In this document: piece after piece, positions 8,703 through 16,513 of the stretch
Numbering within the stretch: position 1 is the first letter of the stretch
Layout of the letters: every line of letters starts with the position of its first letter
From: a virus
DNA: 64,000 nucleotides
Virus record (IMG/VR): IMGVR_UViG_3300029914_000015
Location: 1 to 64,000 of that record
Strand: one strand, 5' to 3'
Made by a program: the position numbers and the translations under genes
The notes under the pieces: generated by a model
The model's input: only the letters and a program-made list of their open reading frames with translations
Told to the model about the DNA's origin: nothing
Databases searched by the model: none

Positions 8703-9722
8703 TTAAATCCCACGATATATTTCAAGTAACAAACTATTATCAAAAAACTGAGATTCTATAGCACCAAGTTGTGACTGAACAATTGTATCAACTGACTGAA
8801 AAGCTACATTACCTCCATGCGCCAAGTCTTCTGAAAAAGTACTTTTTTTCATTGATATTAATGACATTTCTCTTAACGAATATTCATCTACTAAAGTTTC
8901 TTTCAAATATGCAGCTTCTTCATATGACACTTCTGAATCTAACATTAATTTTATATAACCATTGATTGGTAAATATAATGATGGATCAACAACCAATTGG
9001 CTAATTTTAACTATTCTGTATTTTGGAGCTTTCGGCCAAGAAATATATTTCGGAGTTCCTCCATATGGCAAAATCATCATTCCTCGATCATCATCTCCAG
9101 AATCCCCAAAATTATGAGGGAATGCATTTCCTACATAATGAATATTATTCTGCTGCTGTCTCATATGAAAATGGCCAGAATAAACTTCTTCAATTTGTTT
9201 TAACTGATCAATTTTTATATCTCCAACATCTGGCATCGGCACTCGACTGTTCATCATAAATCCAGGTAATTCCAAATGTCCAAATATATATTTTGATCTA
9301 ATATTTTCTATTTTAGAAAAATCTTGCTCATTTAGCCAAGGTAGAAAAGTAACATCATTTTCAGTATATATATCATTAACAATTTCAATATTCGGAATAT
9401 GTTCTGCCCAAGCAATACTATGAATGGTTCTATTGGATTTATAGTAATTATCATGATTGCCAGTAAGAACAATTACTCTATCAAAAGCATCACTGAGCAA
9501 TCTTAATATTTGTAATCCATAATTTAACGAAATTAAATTTACATTATTTCTATTATTAAAAAAATCTCCCAAAAATATACAAATATCACAGTTTTCTTCG
9601 CTAGATTTTTGTATGAACCATTCAACAAAATTTTTACAATCTTCCAAATGAACAAGACTGTTTGTTTTTAGTCCAATATGCAAGTCAGTAAAAATTGCTG
9701 CTTTTTTAAATAAATTGGTCAT
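8703..9722 (-). CDS. gp47: Recombination endonuclease subunit gp47 (SbcD/Mre11-like)
   Basis: 339 residues from the ATG at 9722. Metallophosphoesterase motifs are in order: FTDLHIG (D, H), FLGDFFNNR (GD), LTGNHD, FGHLELPG and YSGHFHMRQ. These bind two metal ions for exo- and endonuclease action with gp46. The frame stays open upstream to 9806, but the added 28 residues overlie a host-type promoter and lack family similarity, so I use the inner start. That start falls six bases after a -10 hexamer, implying a leaderless message. The order gp47, macro-like protein, gp46 forms one minus-strand operon. Confidence 0.93.
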   Translation of the reverse strand: MTNLFKKAAIFTDLHIGLKTNSLVHLEDCKNFVEWFIQKSSEENCDICIFLGDFFNNRNNVNLISLNYGLQILRLLSDAFDRVIVLTGNHDNYYKSNRTIHSIAWAEHIPNIEIVNDIYTENDVTFLPWLNEQDFSKIENIRSKYIFGHLELPGFMMNSRVPMPDVGDIKIDQLKQIEEVYSGHFHMRQQQNNIHYVGNAFPHNFGDSGDDDRGMMILPYGGTPKYISWPKAPKYRIVKISQLVVDPSLYLPINGYIKLMLDSEVSYEEAAYLKETLVDEYSLREMSLISMKKSTFSEDLAHGGNVAFQSVDTIVQSQLGAIESQFFDNSLLLEIYRGI

Positions 9723-9728
9723 ACTTCG

Positions 9729-9757
9729 ATGATAAGTCCTTTGTAATGTTTTGTCAA
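9729..9757 (-). promoter_or_regulatory. Host sigma70-type promoter for gp47, leaderless
   Basis: On the minus strand TTGACA (9757-9752) and TATCAT (9734-9729) are separated by 17 bases. Six bases then precede the gp47 ATG at 9722, so transcription should start on the A of the start codon. Confidence 0.6.
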
Positions 9758-9827
9758 GATAAATAATGTCAGTCACGATGTTAGCCCATCCACTGACTCT
9801 AATCATTCATGGAGGAACAATCAGCTT

Positions 9828-10775
9828 ATGCGTATTTATACAACTACTGATTTCATATTATCGTCTATTTCTAAACATAATAATGAATTGCTTTCTTATG
9901 AAAAAACTATTTTCACTAGTAAAAACTCCAAAGTAATTATTACTTGCAAACTTCACGGCGATTTTGAGCAAATAGCAAAAATTCATTTGAAGGGGCATAG
10001 TTGCCCTCAGTGCGGCCATAATTATCGAGCCAATTTAAATAGATTAACCACTGAACATTTTATTAATGATGCTAATAAAATTCATAATTTTTTCTTTTCA
10101 TATGATAATTCTTTTTATATTGGTAGAAATCGCAAAATAACTATTACTTGTCCCTTTCATGGTGAGTTTAATCAAATGGCAGGAAATCATTTAAATGGCT
10201 TTGGGTGTCCCAGTTGTTCTGGTTGCAAAAAATTAACAACTGAAGAATTTGTAAGAAAAGCCAATATTAAACATAATTTTAAATTTGATTATAGCAAGTC
10301 AATTTATATAGGTGCTCATTCAAAAGTTATTATAAGTTGCCCAGAACATGGTGAGTTTACTCAGAAACCAAATTGTCATTTATCTGGCGCTGGCTGTCCT
10401 GTGTGTAAAGAATCAAAAGGAGAACGAGAAATTCGCATAAATCTTAAAGAATTAAAAATGAATTTCAAATACCAATACTCTTTTAAAAATTGCAAAAATA
10501 TAAAACCACTGCCATTTGATTTTGCATTATTTAATAATAAAAAATTAATTGGTCTAATAGAATATCAAGGTATACAGCATTATAAAGTAGGTTCTTTTGG
10601 TAGTAAATCAAAATCAATAGAAGATAAAATTAAAGATTTATATGAAATTCAATCTAGAGACTTAATTAAACTAAATTATTGCAAAACAAATAAAATTCCT
10701 CTTTTAATTATTCCTTATTGGAATCTGAGTAATATCAAAAATATTTTGTCTAATTATTCATATCCACCATCATAG
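9828..10775 (+). CDS. Zinc-repeat, Vsr-like free-standing endonuclease
   Basis: 315 residues, complete. Three zinc-type repeats (each with CxxHGxF then CPxC, for example CKLHGDF and CPQCG) are followed by the nuclease-like module: PFDFALF, IEYQGIQHY and IPLLIIPYWN. GGAGGAA precedes the ATG. It lies between the divergently placed gp47 and the convergent gp55, overlapping the gp55 end by 22 bases. Codons 3-5 (ATT TAT AC) carry, on the other strand, a perfect late promoter octamer at 9833-9840. Function as a homing-type mobile endonuclease is inferred from the motifs and the repeated copies in this window. Confidence 0.75.
   Translation: MRIYTTTDFILSSISKHNNELLSYEKTIFTSKNSKVIITCKLHGDFEQIAKIHLKGHSCPQCGHNYRANLNRLTTEHFINDANKIHNFFFSYDNSFYIGRNRKITITCPFHGEFNQMAGNHLNGFGCPSCSGCKKLTTEEFVRKANIKHNFKFDYSKSIYIGAHSKVIISCPEHGEFTQKPNCHLSGAGCPVCKESKGEREIRINLKELKMNFKYQYSFKNCKNIKPLPFDFALFNNKKLIGLIEYQGIQHYKVGSFGSKSKSIEDKIKDLYEIQSRDLIKLNYCKTNKIPLLIIPYWNLSNIKNILSNYSYPPS
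9833..9840 (-). promoter_or_regulatory. Late promoter TATAAATA on the minus strand inside the endonuclease start
   Basis: The complement of bases 6-13 of the endonuclease gene is TATAAATA. It points toward gp47 and would add late transcription to the gp47-macro-gp46 operon. The same placement recurs at 48771-48778. Confidence 0.6.
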
Positions 10776-11617
10776 CTATTAATATCTTTATTTGTGCGCG
10801 AATAGCTGGGATTCATAGAATTTTTTATAAGCAGATCATCTCGTATCTGCTGATTTTTCTTTTCAATATTTAGTATTCGTAAGAAAGAGTTATGACATAT
10901 AGATGTAAAAAATGCAAAAGGATTGGCTGATTTTGATTCATCGAACTGAAGGGCTACTTGGCAAAGTTGCATTACTGCCTGACCTTTAAATTCTTCAACA
11001 TAAGAATAATTTCTCCAGTTTCCTTTACTCGCATATTTGTCTGTTAATTTCATAATCATTCTTGCCAAAGTATCTGTAAAATATCCGTGAGTCTTGCAAA
11101 ATTGTCCATTATCCAAATCTCCAATCCAATGACTTTTAGCAACTACACGCAAAATATTATTTTCATCAAATCTATAATTGTAAAACGGAGGGAAATTAAT
11201 TCTAATATGGTCAGCTTTTAAATTACTCAGCGGCACAATATTTAAACTTTCCAAATCATCATCTTCATCTTCTAAAACAAAATCATCATTGTCAATTACA
11301 CTATCAAAAAATCTATCTATACTTTTTCCTGGAACAATTTCAGCCAACATCTTTTCTGATTTAGAAATTTTCGGAGGAAGCATTGGTATGTGTTCCCAAG
11401 TCATAATTCTAAAAACTAAATTAGTTGTTGGTAAGTTGTCTATATTTACTTTTTCTCCAGTTTCTCTTAAAATTCTGGCTACTTTGTTTTGCTTTGCTAA
11501 AATAATATTTTGATAATTTATTTCTTTAGTGTCAAATAATATTATATCATATTGGTGATCAGTTTCTTTGTTTAGAAATGAACAAAACGTATTCTTTGAA
11601 AGATGAATTTCTTTCAT
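10754..11617 (-). CDS. gp55: Late transcription sigma factor gp55-like
   Basis: 287 residues. The C-terminal half is clear gp55: SHWIGDLDNGQF, GNWRNYSYVEEFKGQAV, LQFDESKSANPFAFFTSI and NSFLRILNIEKKNQQIRDDLL, the region 2-like core that binds RNA polymerase and reads the TATAAATA box. T4 gp55 is 185 residues; here about 140 extra residues precede it, including LPTTNLVFRIMTWEHIP and an acidic linker (FVLEDEDDDLES). The extra part may bind a partner or be a lineage-specific extension. Its presence agrees with the many late promoters in this window. The 3' end overlaps the convergent endonuclease gene. Confidence 0.9.
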   Translation of the reverse strand: MKEIHLSKNTFCSFLNKETDHQYDIILFDTKEINYQNIILAKQNKVARILRETGEKVNIDNLPTTNLVFRIMTWEHIPMLPPKISKSEKMLAEIVPGKSIDRFFDSVIDNDDFVLEDEDDDLESLNIVPLSNLKADHIRINFPPFYNYRFDENNILRVVAKSHWIGDLDNGQFCKTHGYFTDTLARMIMKLTDKYASKGNWRNYSYVEEFKGQAVMQLCQVALQFDESKSANPFAFFTSICHNSFLRILNIEKKNQQIRDDLLIKNSMNPSYSRTNKDINSYDGGYE

Positions 11618-11666
11618 TATATCTCTATTATTTAAATAATTCTGTTTGATGGTGTCCCCCGAAAAT

Positions 11667-11914
11667 CTATTTAATTTTTAAATTATTTGCCAATTCGTTA
11701 TATATATTTTCAATTTCTTCTTTAGAAAGTTCTGGCTGATTATTCTTTTTTAATCTTTTATTATACCGGTCAATTATTTTTTGTGGGATATACTATATTC
11801 TTTTTTCAATTCTTCCAATTTTTCCGGTGCCAACGGAAAGTTACCTAATGTGCTTGCTACCATTCCTTCCATATTTTGTATTTTCGCTATGTTATATAGC
11901 CTTCTATTTCTCAT
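11667..11914 (-). CDS. Small conserved-looking protein in two frames, broken or frameshifted at an A6 tract
   Basis: From the ATG at 11914 (site GAGGA) the frame reads 46 residues, MRNRRLYNIAKIQNMEGM to EYSISHKK, and stops at TAA right after six A (T on the plus strand, 11777-11782). One extra A would continue smoothly: IIDRYNKRLKKN, then PELSKEEIENIYNELANNLKIK, ending at 11667, for 82 residues. The two halves read as one short helical, charged protein. It may be a frameshift mutation, a homopolymer error, or slippage-dependent expression. It lies just upstream of gp55 and may share its transcript. I cannot assign a family. Confidence 0.5.
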
Positions 11915-11934
11915 AATTGTTCCTCATTTTGTTG

Positions 11935-11942
11935 CATAAATA
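11935..11942 (+). promoter_or_regulatory. Late promoter CATAAATA before the baseplate block
   Basis: CATAAATA is followed about 40 bases later by a very strong GAAGGAGG site and the ATG at 11990. This late message has a leader and opens the plus-strand baseplate cluster. Confidence 0.7.
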
Positions 11943-11989
11943 CTTATATAATAAGTATATATTTTCTATAGAAGGAGGTCAAGAAAAAA

Positions 11990-12904
11990 ATGAGTATTAA
12001 TTCCAGCGCATCATTTACTGACCCATCTTCTTTACGACTCGATAGTTTAAATATGTCATCTGTTAATAAAATTGCACCCACAGTTACTTATTCTGGAAAT
12101 AGTTTAAATGATAAAAGAGTTCGTATCAGTATGTTTCCAAATAGTCCGAAAATTTTTTATAATGATCCAAAAAATAATCTATTAAATATTTTGGCAGCAA
12201 CAGGTGGTCTTGTATTTCCATTTCAACCAAAAGTTGATATTTCTTATTCTGCCAACTATGATAGTACAGAAGTAGTTCATAGTAATTTTGCATTCAAATC
12301 TTATAAAAATAGTGAAATGAAAGCAATTGATTTATCATGCAATTTTCCAGTTAGAACTCCTTACGAAGGGCAATATGTTATTGCTGCTATACATTTTTTG
12401 AGATGTTTAACTATGATGTTTACTGGAAATGATTCAGGTGACTCATTGGGAGTTTATAACTTAGGAGGTTCACCGCCATTAGTTGTAAGTCTTTCTGGAA
12501 TGGGATTTGCAGGATTAGATAATATTCCTGTAGGCGTAACCAATATAACTGCTTCATATCCTGATAATGTTGATTATTTAACAATTGCAATTCCAGGGTT
12601 AAATGGAGAACTAACTAAAATTCCAGCCCAAATGATTATTTCAGTAAATCTTCAACCAATGTTCAGTCGGGCGTATGCATCTGCTTTTGGTTTGAAGGAT
12701 TTTTCATATGGAAAAACAAGATTACTTGGTCCAAATCCAACATTTCCAACTGCTAGTTCTGTTACTGAAACTCCAACTAATGCTGGGATAACTACCATAC
12801 CACTACAACGAGATACCAGTTTAGATAATAATTTTCTGGAGACTACTCCATTACAATCTTTGCCATTATCAAGTAATAATTCTACTGTGTCTCCTATAAC
12901 TTAA
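11990..12904 (+). CDS. Baseplate tail-tube junction protein (gp48/gp54-like)
   Basis: 304 residues. The pattern FPFQPKVDISYSANYDSTEVVHSNFAFKSY split by short gaps, then RTPYEGQYVIAAIHFLRCLT and DNVDYLTIAIP, matches the tail-tube cap or initiator proteins of T4-like marine phages, which join the baseplate to the tail tube. I cannot decide between gp48 and gp54. The C-terminus is a Thr/Ser-rich tail. The gene has an excellent ribosome site and begins the baseplate operon, with gp53 next. No signal peptide is seen; it should be a cytoplasmically assembled virion part. Confidence 0.7.
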   Translation: MSINSSASFTDPSSLRLDSLNMSSVNKIAPTVTYSGNSLNDKRVRISMFPNSPKIFYNDPKNNLLNILAATGGLVFPFQPKVDISYSANYDSTEVVHSNFAFKSYKNSEMKAIDLSCNFPVRTPYEGQYVIAAIHFLRCLTMMFTGNDSGDSLGVYNLGGSPPLVVSLSGMGFAGLDNIPVGVTNITASYPDNVDYLTIAIPGLNGELTKIPAQMIISVNLQPMFSRAYASAFGLKDFSYGKTRLLGPNPTFPTASSVTETPTNAGITTIPLQRDTSLDNNFLETTPLQSLPLSSNNSTVSPIT

Positions 12905-12978
12905 TCAGATGACCTTGCTATTGGATCATCTTGACAGGCAATTAATGCGAAGAAGCTCAACTGGAAGCTATTTTCCAG

Positions 12979-12986
12979 TATAAATT
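12979..12986 (+). promoter_or_regulatory. Late-promoter-like TATAAATT before gp53
   Basis: TATAAATT lies after a small hairpin (ACTGGAA with TTCCAGT) in the 97-base gap, which also holds an imperfect AGATGA/TCATCT stem near 12905-12930. The start would be near 12992, leaving a short leader to the ATG at 13002. Confidence 0.45.
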
Positions 12987-13001
12987 TCATAGAGAATAAT
13001 T

Positions 13002-13310
13002 ATGACTACCACATATTTGAGTTCAAGTGCTTATTATAACACGCAAATTAGTTCAACTGGAATCATGGGGATATGGAATCCACGATATGTCCCTGCCAGC
13101 CCTTCAGATCAATTGATTTCCATTAGTCATGCTTATAATCTTCGACCAGATTTATTAGCCAATGATTTATATGGAGATCCCAATCTATGGTGGGTTTTTG
13201 CTCAAAGAAATCCAAATATTTTGGCATCTGATCCTTTGGGAAATTTTGTATCAGGGATACAAATATATATTCCTGATGCGTCTGCATTAAAATCAGCGTT
13301 GGAGAATTAA
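13002..13310 (+). CDS. gp53: Baseplate wedge protein gp53
   Basis: 102 residues with the gp53 pattern: ISHAYNLRPDLLANDLYGDPNLWWVFAQRNPN broken by short gaps, DPLGNF, and GIQIYIP. This LysM-like small wedge subunit connects wedges around the hub. T4 gp53 is longer (196 residues), so this is a compact form, as is common in marine T4-like phages. It lies between the tube-junction protein and the large structural protein, spaced by 3 bases from the next gene, consistent with one late operon. Confidence 0.85.
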   Translation: MTTTYLSSSAYYNTQISSTGIMGIWNPRYVPASPSDQLISISHAYNLRPDLLANDLYGDPNLWWVFAQRNPNILASDPLGNFVSGIQIYIPDASALKSALEN

Positions 13311-13313
13311 TTT

Positions 13314-15734
13314 ATGGCATTAACTCTGGAACAAAGAAAAGCTGCGACAGCGGCTGAAGTTGCTTCATTGGCCAATCCTCCAATTAAAGCACCAGCAGCA
13401 AATCAAGATGATAAAAATCAAAAATCGCAACCAGTAGACAATACCACAGTGCCTTATTCTTTAAAACCAAATCTTTTAAAAGAATATTCAAGTTTTACTC
13501 CTCTTGTTAGTTTTCAAGTAACTACTCCACAAAAATATAATAATATGATGTTGACTCAAAAATATAATCCAGCAGACTGGAACATAATTTGTCAATCTGG
13601 CGGAGTTGGTCCAATAAAAACTTCTGTTCCAGGTTCAGACACTAAATATTTTGCTCGTGATTTATTCATTGATGATTTTGAAATGCATACTATTACAGGA
13701 TTAAATCAACAAAATAGAGGAAGCAATGTAACTGATTTAAGTTGGACTATTGTTGAACCAAATGGAATGGATTTAATTGAAGAATTATTTGATTTCTGCA
13801 AAGAATTGGGAGAAGATAATTATACCAAATTACCATATTTAATAAAATTATCATTTCGCGGGTATAAAGATGATGGAACATCAGATATAATTGCAGGAAC
13901 TACAAAATATATTCCAATCATTTTATTAAATATGGAAATAAAAGCACAAAGCACTGGATCAACATATAAAGTAACAGCCGTTCCTTATAATGAAACTAGC
14001 AATTTTGAAGCTTGTGGTAGAGTAGATTCAAATATAGAAACTTGGGGAGCAACAGTCGCTGATTTCTGTGGATTTTTAACTTGGGCATTGAATGAACACC
14101 AAAAACAATATGTTAAAGACGGAACATATGAATTTGCTGATCAATATGAAGTAATTGGTATACCTATGATAAGCTCTGAAAAAAATGGCGGAACCATAGA
14201 TATAGGATCTTATTTAGTTGTTAATCCTGTATGGTCAAATACTATTGTAGCTAAAGATTCAAAAATGGGAGATCCTGCCAGCACTGGAACTCAAACTATT
14301 ATCAACAATATAGCATCAAACATTGCAGGAAACCTTAATCCCAATACATTGAAAACAACTCAAGTTACTGAAAATCTTCCAGATGGCACGACACAAACAG
14401 TTAACGTAACTTCAATTTCTGATAGCACTGATTCAGCAAATTTTTCAAATCAAGCAACAGTAGGTGGACAATTAACTGGGAAAAATGCAATTAGATTTAA
14501 TGCGGGAAGTAATATAATTGATTGTATAAATGCAATAATAATTAATAGCAGTTATATTACTACACAAATTAAAACATATCAATCAAAAATTGATAATATT
14601 ATTACTCAAGCAAATAAAATAGGACCATCAGCAAAAGATGATTCTGATATTCAGTCACTAATCACACAATTAAATTATCCATTTCAATGGTTTATGATTA
14701 TTCCTCAAATGCAATTTTTGCCAATACCAACAACTTCCAATGATGGCACTATAACTATTCCTTCCAGTGCGCAATATGATCATAAAAGAGGATGTTATGC
14801 AGCGAAATATACATATTATGTTCAGCCATATATGATAGACAATGCAAGATTATTAGCTGTTCCAAATAATGATCCAAGATTAAGAGTAGTAAAAGAATAT
14901 GATTACATTCTAACTGGAAAAAATACTGAAATTTTAGATTTCGATATGGATTTTAAATTTTCATTTTTGACGTATGCTCAGAGTAATATTAATACCAAAC
15001 AGCAAGGGAGCGGATCACCCACACCTGCAAAAGATCAAGTTGCCCCCCAATCAACGCAAACTTCTGCAATGTTAGTTACTGGTAATACTCCAATTAATTC
15101 TCCAATTATTCAAGTTGCTGCTCCAAATAGTGCTAAAAATATTGGAACTGCTGGAGAACAAAGTCCAGAAAGAAATACAGCAGCAGATGTCGCAGCCACA
15201 ATTTATGCTCCTGCTGAAATGATTCAATCAACTCTTAAAATAAACGGCGATCCAGATTATATTAAGCAAGATGGATTGTTTGTAAATCCTTCCGGTGGTT
15301 CTACATTATCTCCTTGGTTTTTAATTAACAATAATCAAGGAATACAATTTAATTGCGGGGAGATATTCATAAATTTAAATTTCTTAGTTCCAAGAGATTT
15401 AAATCAATCAACAGGATTAATTGAAAAGGTCGATAACACTACCACATCTTTTAGACGAAATGTATTTAGTGGACAATTTAAAATAATTGATGTTAATAAT
15501 AAAATTAATAAAGGAATTTTCACTCAAGAATTGCAGCTAATAAGAATTAATGATAGTCATAATTTAGAAATCGTTGCTCCAAAACCATTAACACAATATC
15601 AGCAAGATGTTATTAATAGGCCAGGAGTTCCTGTACATTCAGCGCCACAATTAAATCCCATAACATCTTTGCACGCCACTGAATCAACAGCTTCCAAAGA
15701 TGTTACTTACTTGCCAATTTTTTATCCGCATTAA
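13314..15734 (+). CDS. Large baseplate/virion structural protein
   Basis: 806 residues. After a Pro/Gln-rich N-terminus comes a conserved core: RDLFIDDFEMHTITGLN, VEPNGMDLIEELFDFCKELG, YLIKLSFRGYKDDG and EIKAQSTGSTYKV. I recognise this arrangement from large structural proteins encoded in baseplate clusters of T4-like marine phages; a precise T4 equivalent is not clear to me (gp27-like hub or an added wedge protein are possible). A later half contains YDYILTGKNTEILDFDMDF and a Gln/Ser-rich spacer. It has no membrane segment. The gene is placed between gp53 and gp25 and so belongs to the baseplate. Confidence 0.6.
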   Translation: MALTLEQRKAATAAEVASLANPPIKAPAANQDDKNQKSQPVDNTTVPYSLKPNLLKEYSSFTPLVSFQVTTPQKYNNMMLTQKYNPADWNIICQSGGVGPIKTSVPGSDTKYFARDLFIDDFEMHTITGLNQQNRGSNVTDLSWTIVEPNGMDLIEELFDFCKELGEDNYTKLPYLIKLSFRGYKDDGTSDIIAGTTKYIPIILLNMEIKAQSTGSTYKVTAVPYNETSNFEACGRVDSNIETWGATVADFCGFLTWALNEHQKQYVKDGTYEFADQYEVIGIPMISSEKNGGTIDIGSYLVVNPVWSNTIVAKDSKMGDPASTGTQTIINNIASNIAGNLNPNTLKTTQVTENLPDGTTQTVNVTSISDSTDSANFSNQATVGGQLTGKNAIRFNAGSNIIDCINAIIINSSYITTQIKTYQSKIDNIITQANKIGPSAKDDSDIQSLITQLNYPFQWFMIIPQMQFLPIPTTSNDGTITIPSSAQYDHKRGCYAAKYTYYVQPYMIDNARLLAVPNNDPRLRVVKEYDYILTGKNTEILDFDMDFKFSFLTYAQSNINTKQQGSGSPTPAKDQVAPQSTQTSAMLVTGNTPINSPIIQVAAPNSAKNIGTAGEQSPERNTAADVAATIYAPAEMIQSTLKINGDPDYIKQDGLFVNPSGGSTLSPWFLINNNQGIQFNCGEIFINLNFLVPRDLNQSTGLIEKVDNTTTSFRRNVFSGQFKIIDVNNKINKGIFTQELQLIRINDSHNLEIVAPKPLTQYQQDVINRPGVPVHSAPQLNPITSLHATESTASKDVTYLPIFYPH

Positions 15735-15758
15735 ACTAAATATTAATAGGTGATAAAA

Positions 15759-16094
15759 ATGAGAATTTATGAGTTATTTGAAGACTTACCTGGCTTAATG
15801 AATATTCCAAAACTAGGAACCATGAAACCAACTGGGACTACTACTGCTAATACAAGTCAAGCAAATACACAACCAACTATAAATTCTATTCCCCCAAACA
15901 CACAACAACAATTTACTCGTGGAACTACTGTAACTGTACCAGAAGGTCCAGGAAATGTAAAAACTCAACTGAAAATTAATGCAGTGGATCCTATGAATAA
16001 AACTGTAACTGTAGTTAATCCACTTAAACCAAATGATCCTGGATTAACTTATAAACAAGCAGATTTTGCGAATGTAATGGCATCGCACTCATAA
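15759..16094 (+). CDS. Small protein with capsid-tag-like N-terminus in baseplate operon
   Basis: 111 residues from ATG 15759 (site AGGTG). The in-frame ATG nine bases earlier lies within the AGGTGATA site and is less likely. The N-terminus MRIYELFEDL matches the M-x-[I/L]-x-E pattern shared by many accessory proteins in this window. A Thr/Gln/Asn-rich linker follows, then a small beta-type domain (GTTVTVPEGPGN, KTVTVVNPL). Family unknown to me. A late-promoter variant ACTAAATA lies at 15735-15742 just upstream. It could be a virion protein or an internal head protein that happens to be in this operon. Confidence 0.55.
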   Translation: MRIYELFEDLPGLMNIPKLGTMKPTGTTTANTSQANTQPTINSIPPNTQQQFTRGTTVTVPEGPGNVKTQLKINAVDPMNKTVTVVNPLKPNDPGLTYKQADFANVMASHS

Positions 16095-16106
16095 ACAAGG
16101 TGAATT

Positions 16107-16469
16107 ATGGCAATATATAGCGGATTTTCCACAGTTAATTCCAAGTCTCAAAAAAAATTTACATTGACTGGAAAAAATCTCATAAAACAAGATTTAATGA
16201 ATGCTCTCATGGCTAGAAGAGGGCAGAGAGTAATGCAGCCGAATTTTGGTTGCATTGTTTGGGAGAAGTTATTTGAAAATTTATCTCCTACAGATGTTAA
16301 TGATATTGCAGCAAATATTTCTCAAATTATAAACAGTGATCCAAGAGTTGTAGTTTTGAGTGTTGATGTGTCGCCATCGCAAAATACTATAGTAGTCACT
16401 ACCATAATTCAATATGTTGGGACAGATGAAACAGATCAATTAATTTTAAATTATAATACATCGCTTTAG
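16107..16469 (+). CDS. gp25: Baseplate wedge protein gp25 (GPW/gp25 family)
   Basis: 120 residues with the family pattern: LIKQDLMNALMARRGQRVMQPNFGC, interrupted only for length here, then IVWEKLFENL and INSDPRVVVLSVDV. gp25 is the small sheath-initiator-like wedge protein homologous to type VI TssE. The ATG follows an AGGTG site. gp6 follows, the normal neighbour order in T4-like baseplate clusters. The size is close to T4 gp25 (132 residues). Confidence 0.92.
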   Translation: MAIYSGFSTVNSKSQKKFTLTGKNLIKQDLMNALMARRGQRVMQPNFGCIVWEKLFENLSPTDVNDIAANISQIINSDPRVVVLSVDVSPSQNTIVVTTIIQYVGTDETDQLILNYNTSL

Positions 16470-16500
16470 AAATAATACCCAAATTGAGTCGATTTTATAG

Positions 16501-16508
16501 CATAAATA
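16501..16508 (+). promoter_or_regulatory. Late promoter CATAAATA giving a leaderless gp6 message
   Basis: CATAAATA is followed by AATAAT-type spacing of five bases and then ATG at 16514. No Shine-Dalgarno site lies upstream of that ATG. Confidence 0.65.
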
Positions 16509-16513
16509 ATAAT

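Noticed and set aside
9723-9806. Longer start for gp47 (28 more residues)
   Set aside because: The added part covers a TTGACA-17-TATCAT promoter and does not look like an SbcD N-terminus; the metallophosphoesterase core begins right after the inner ATG.
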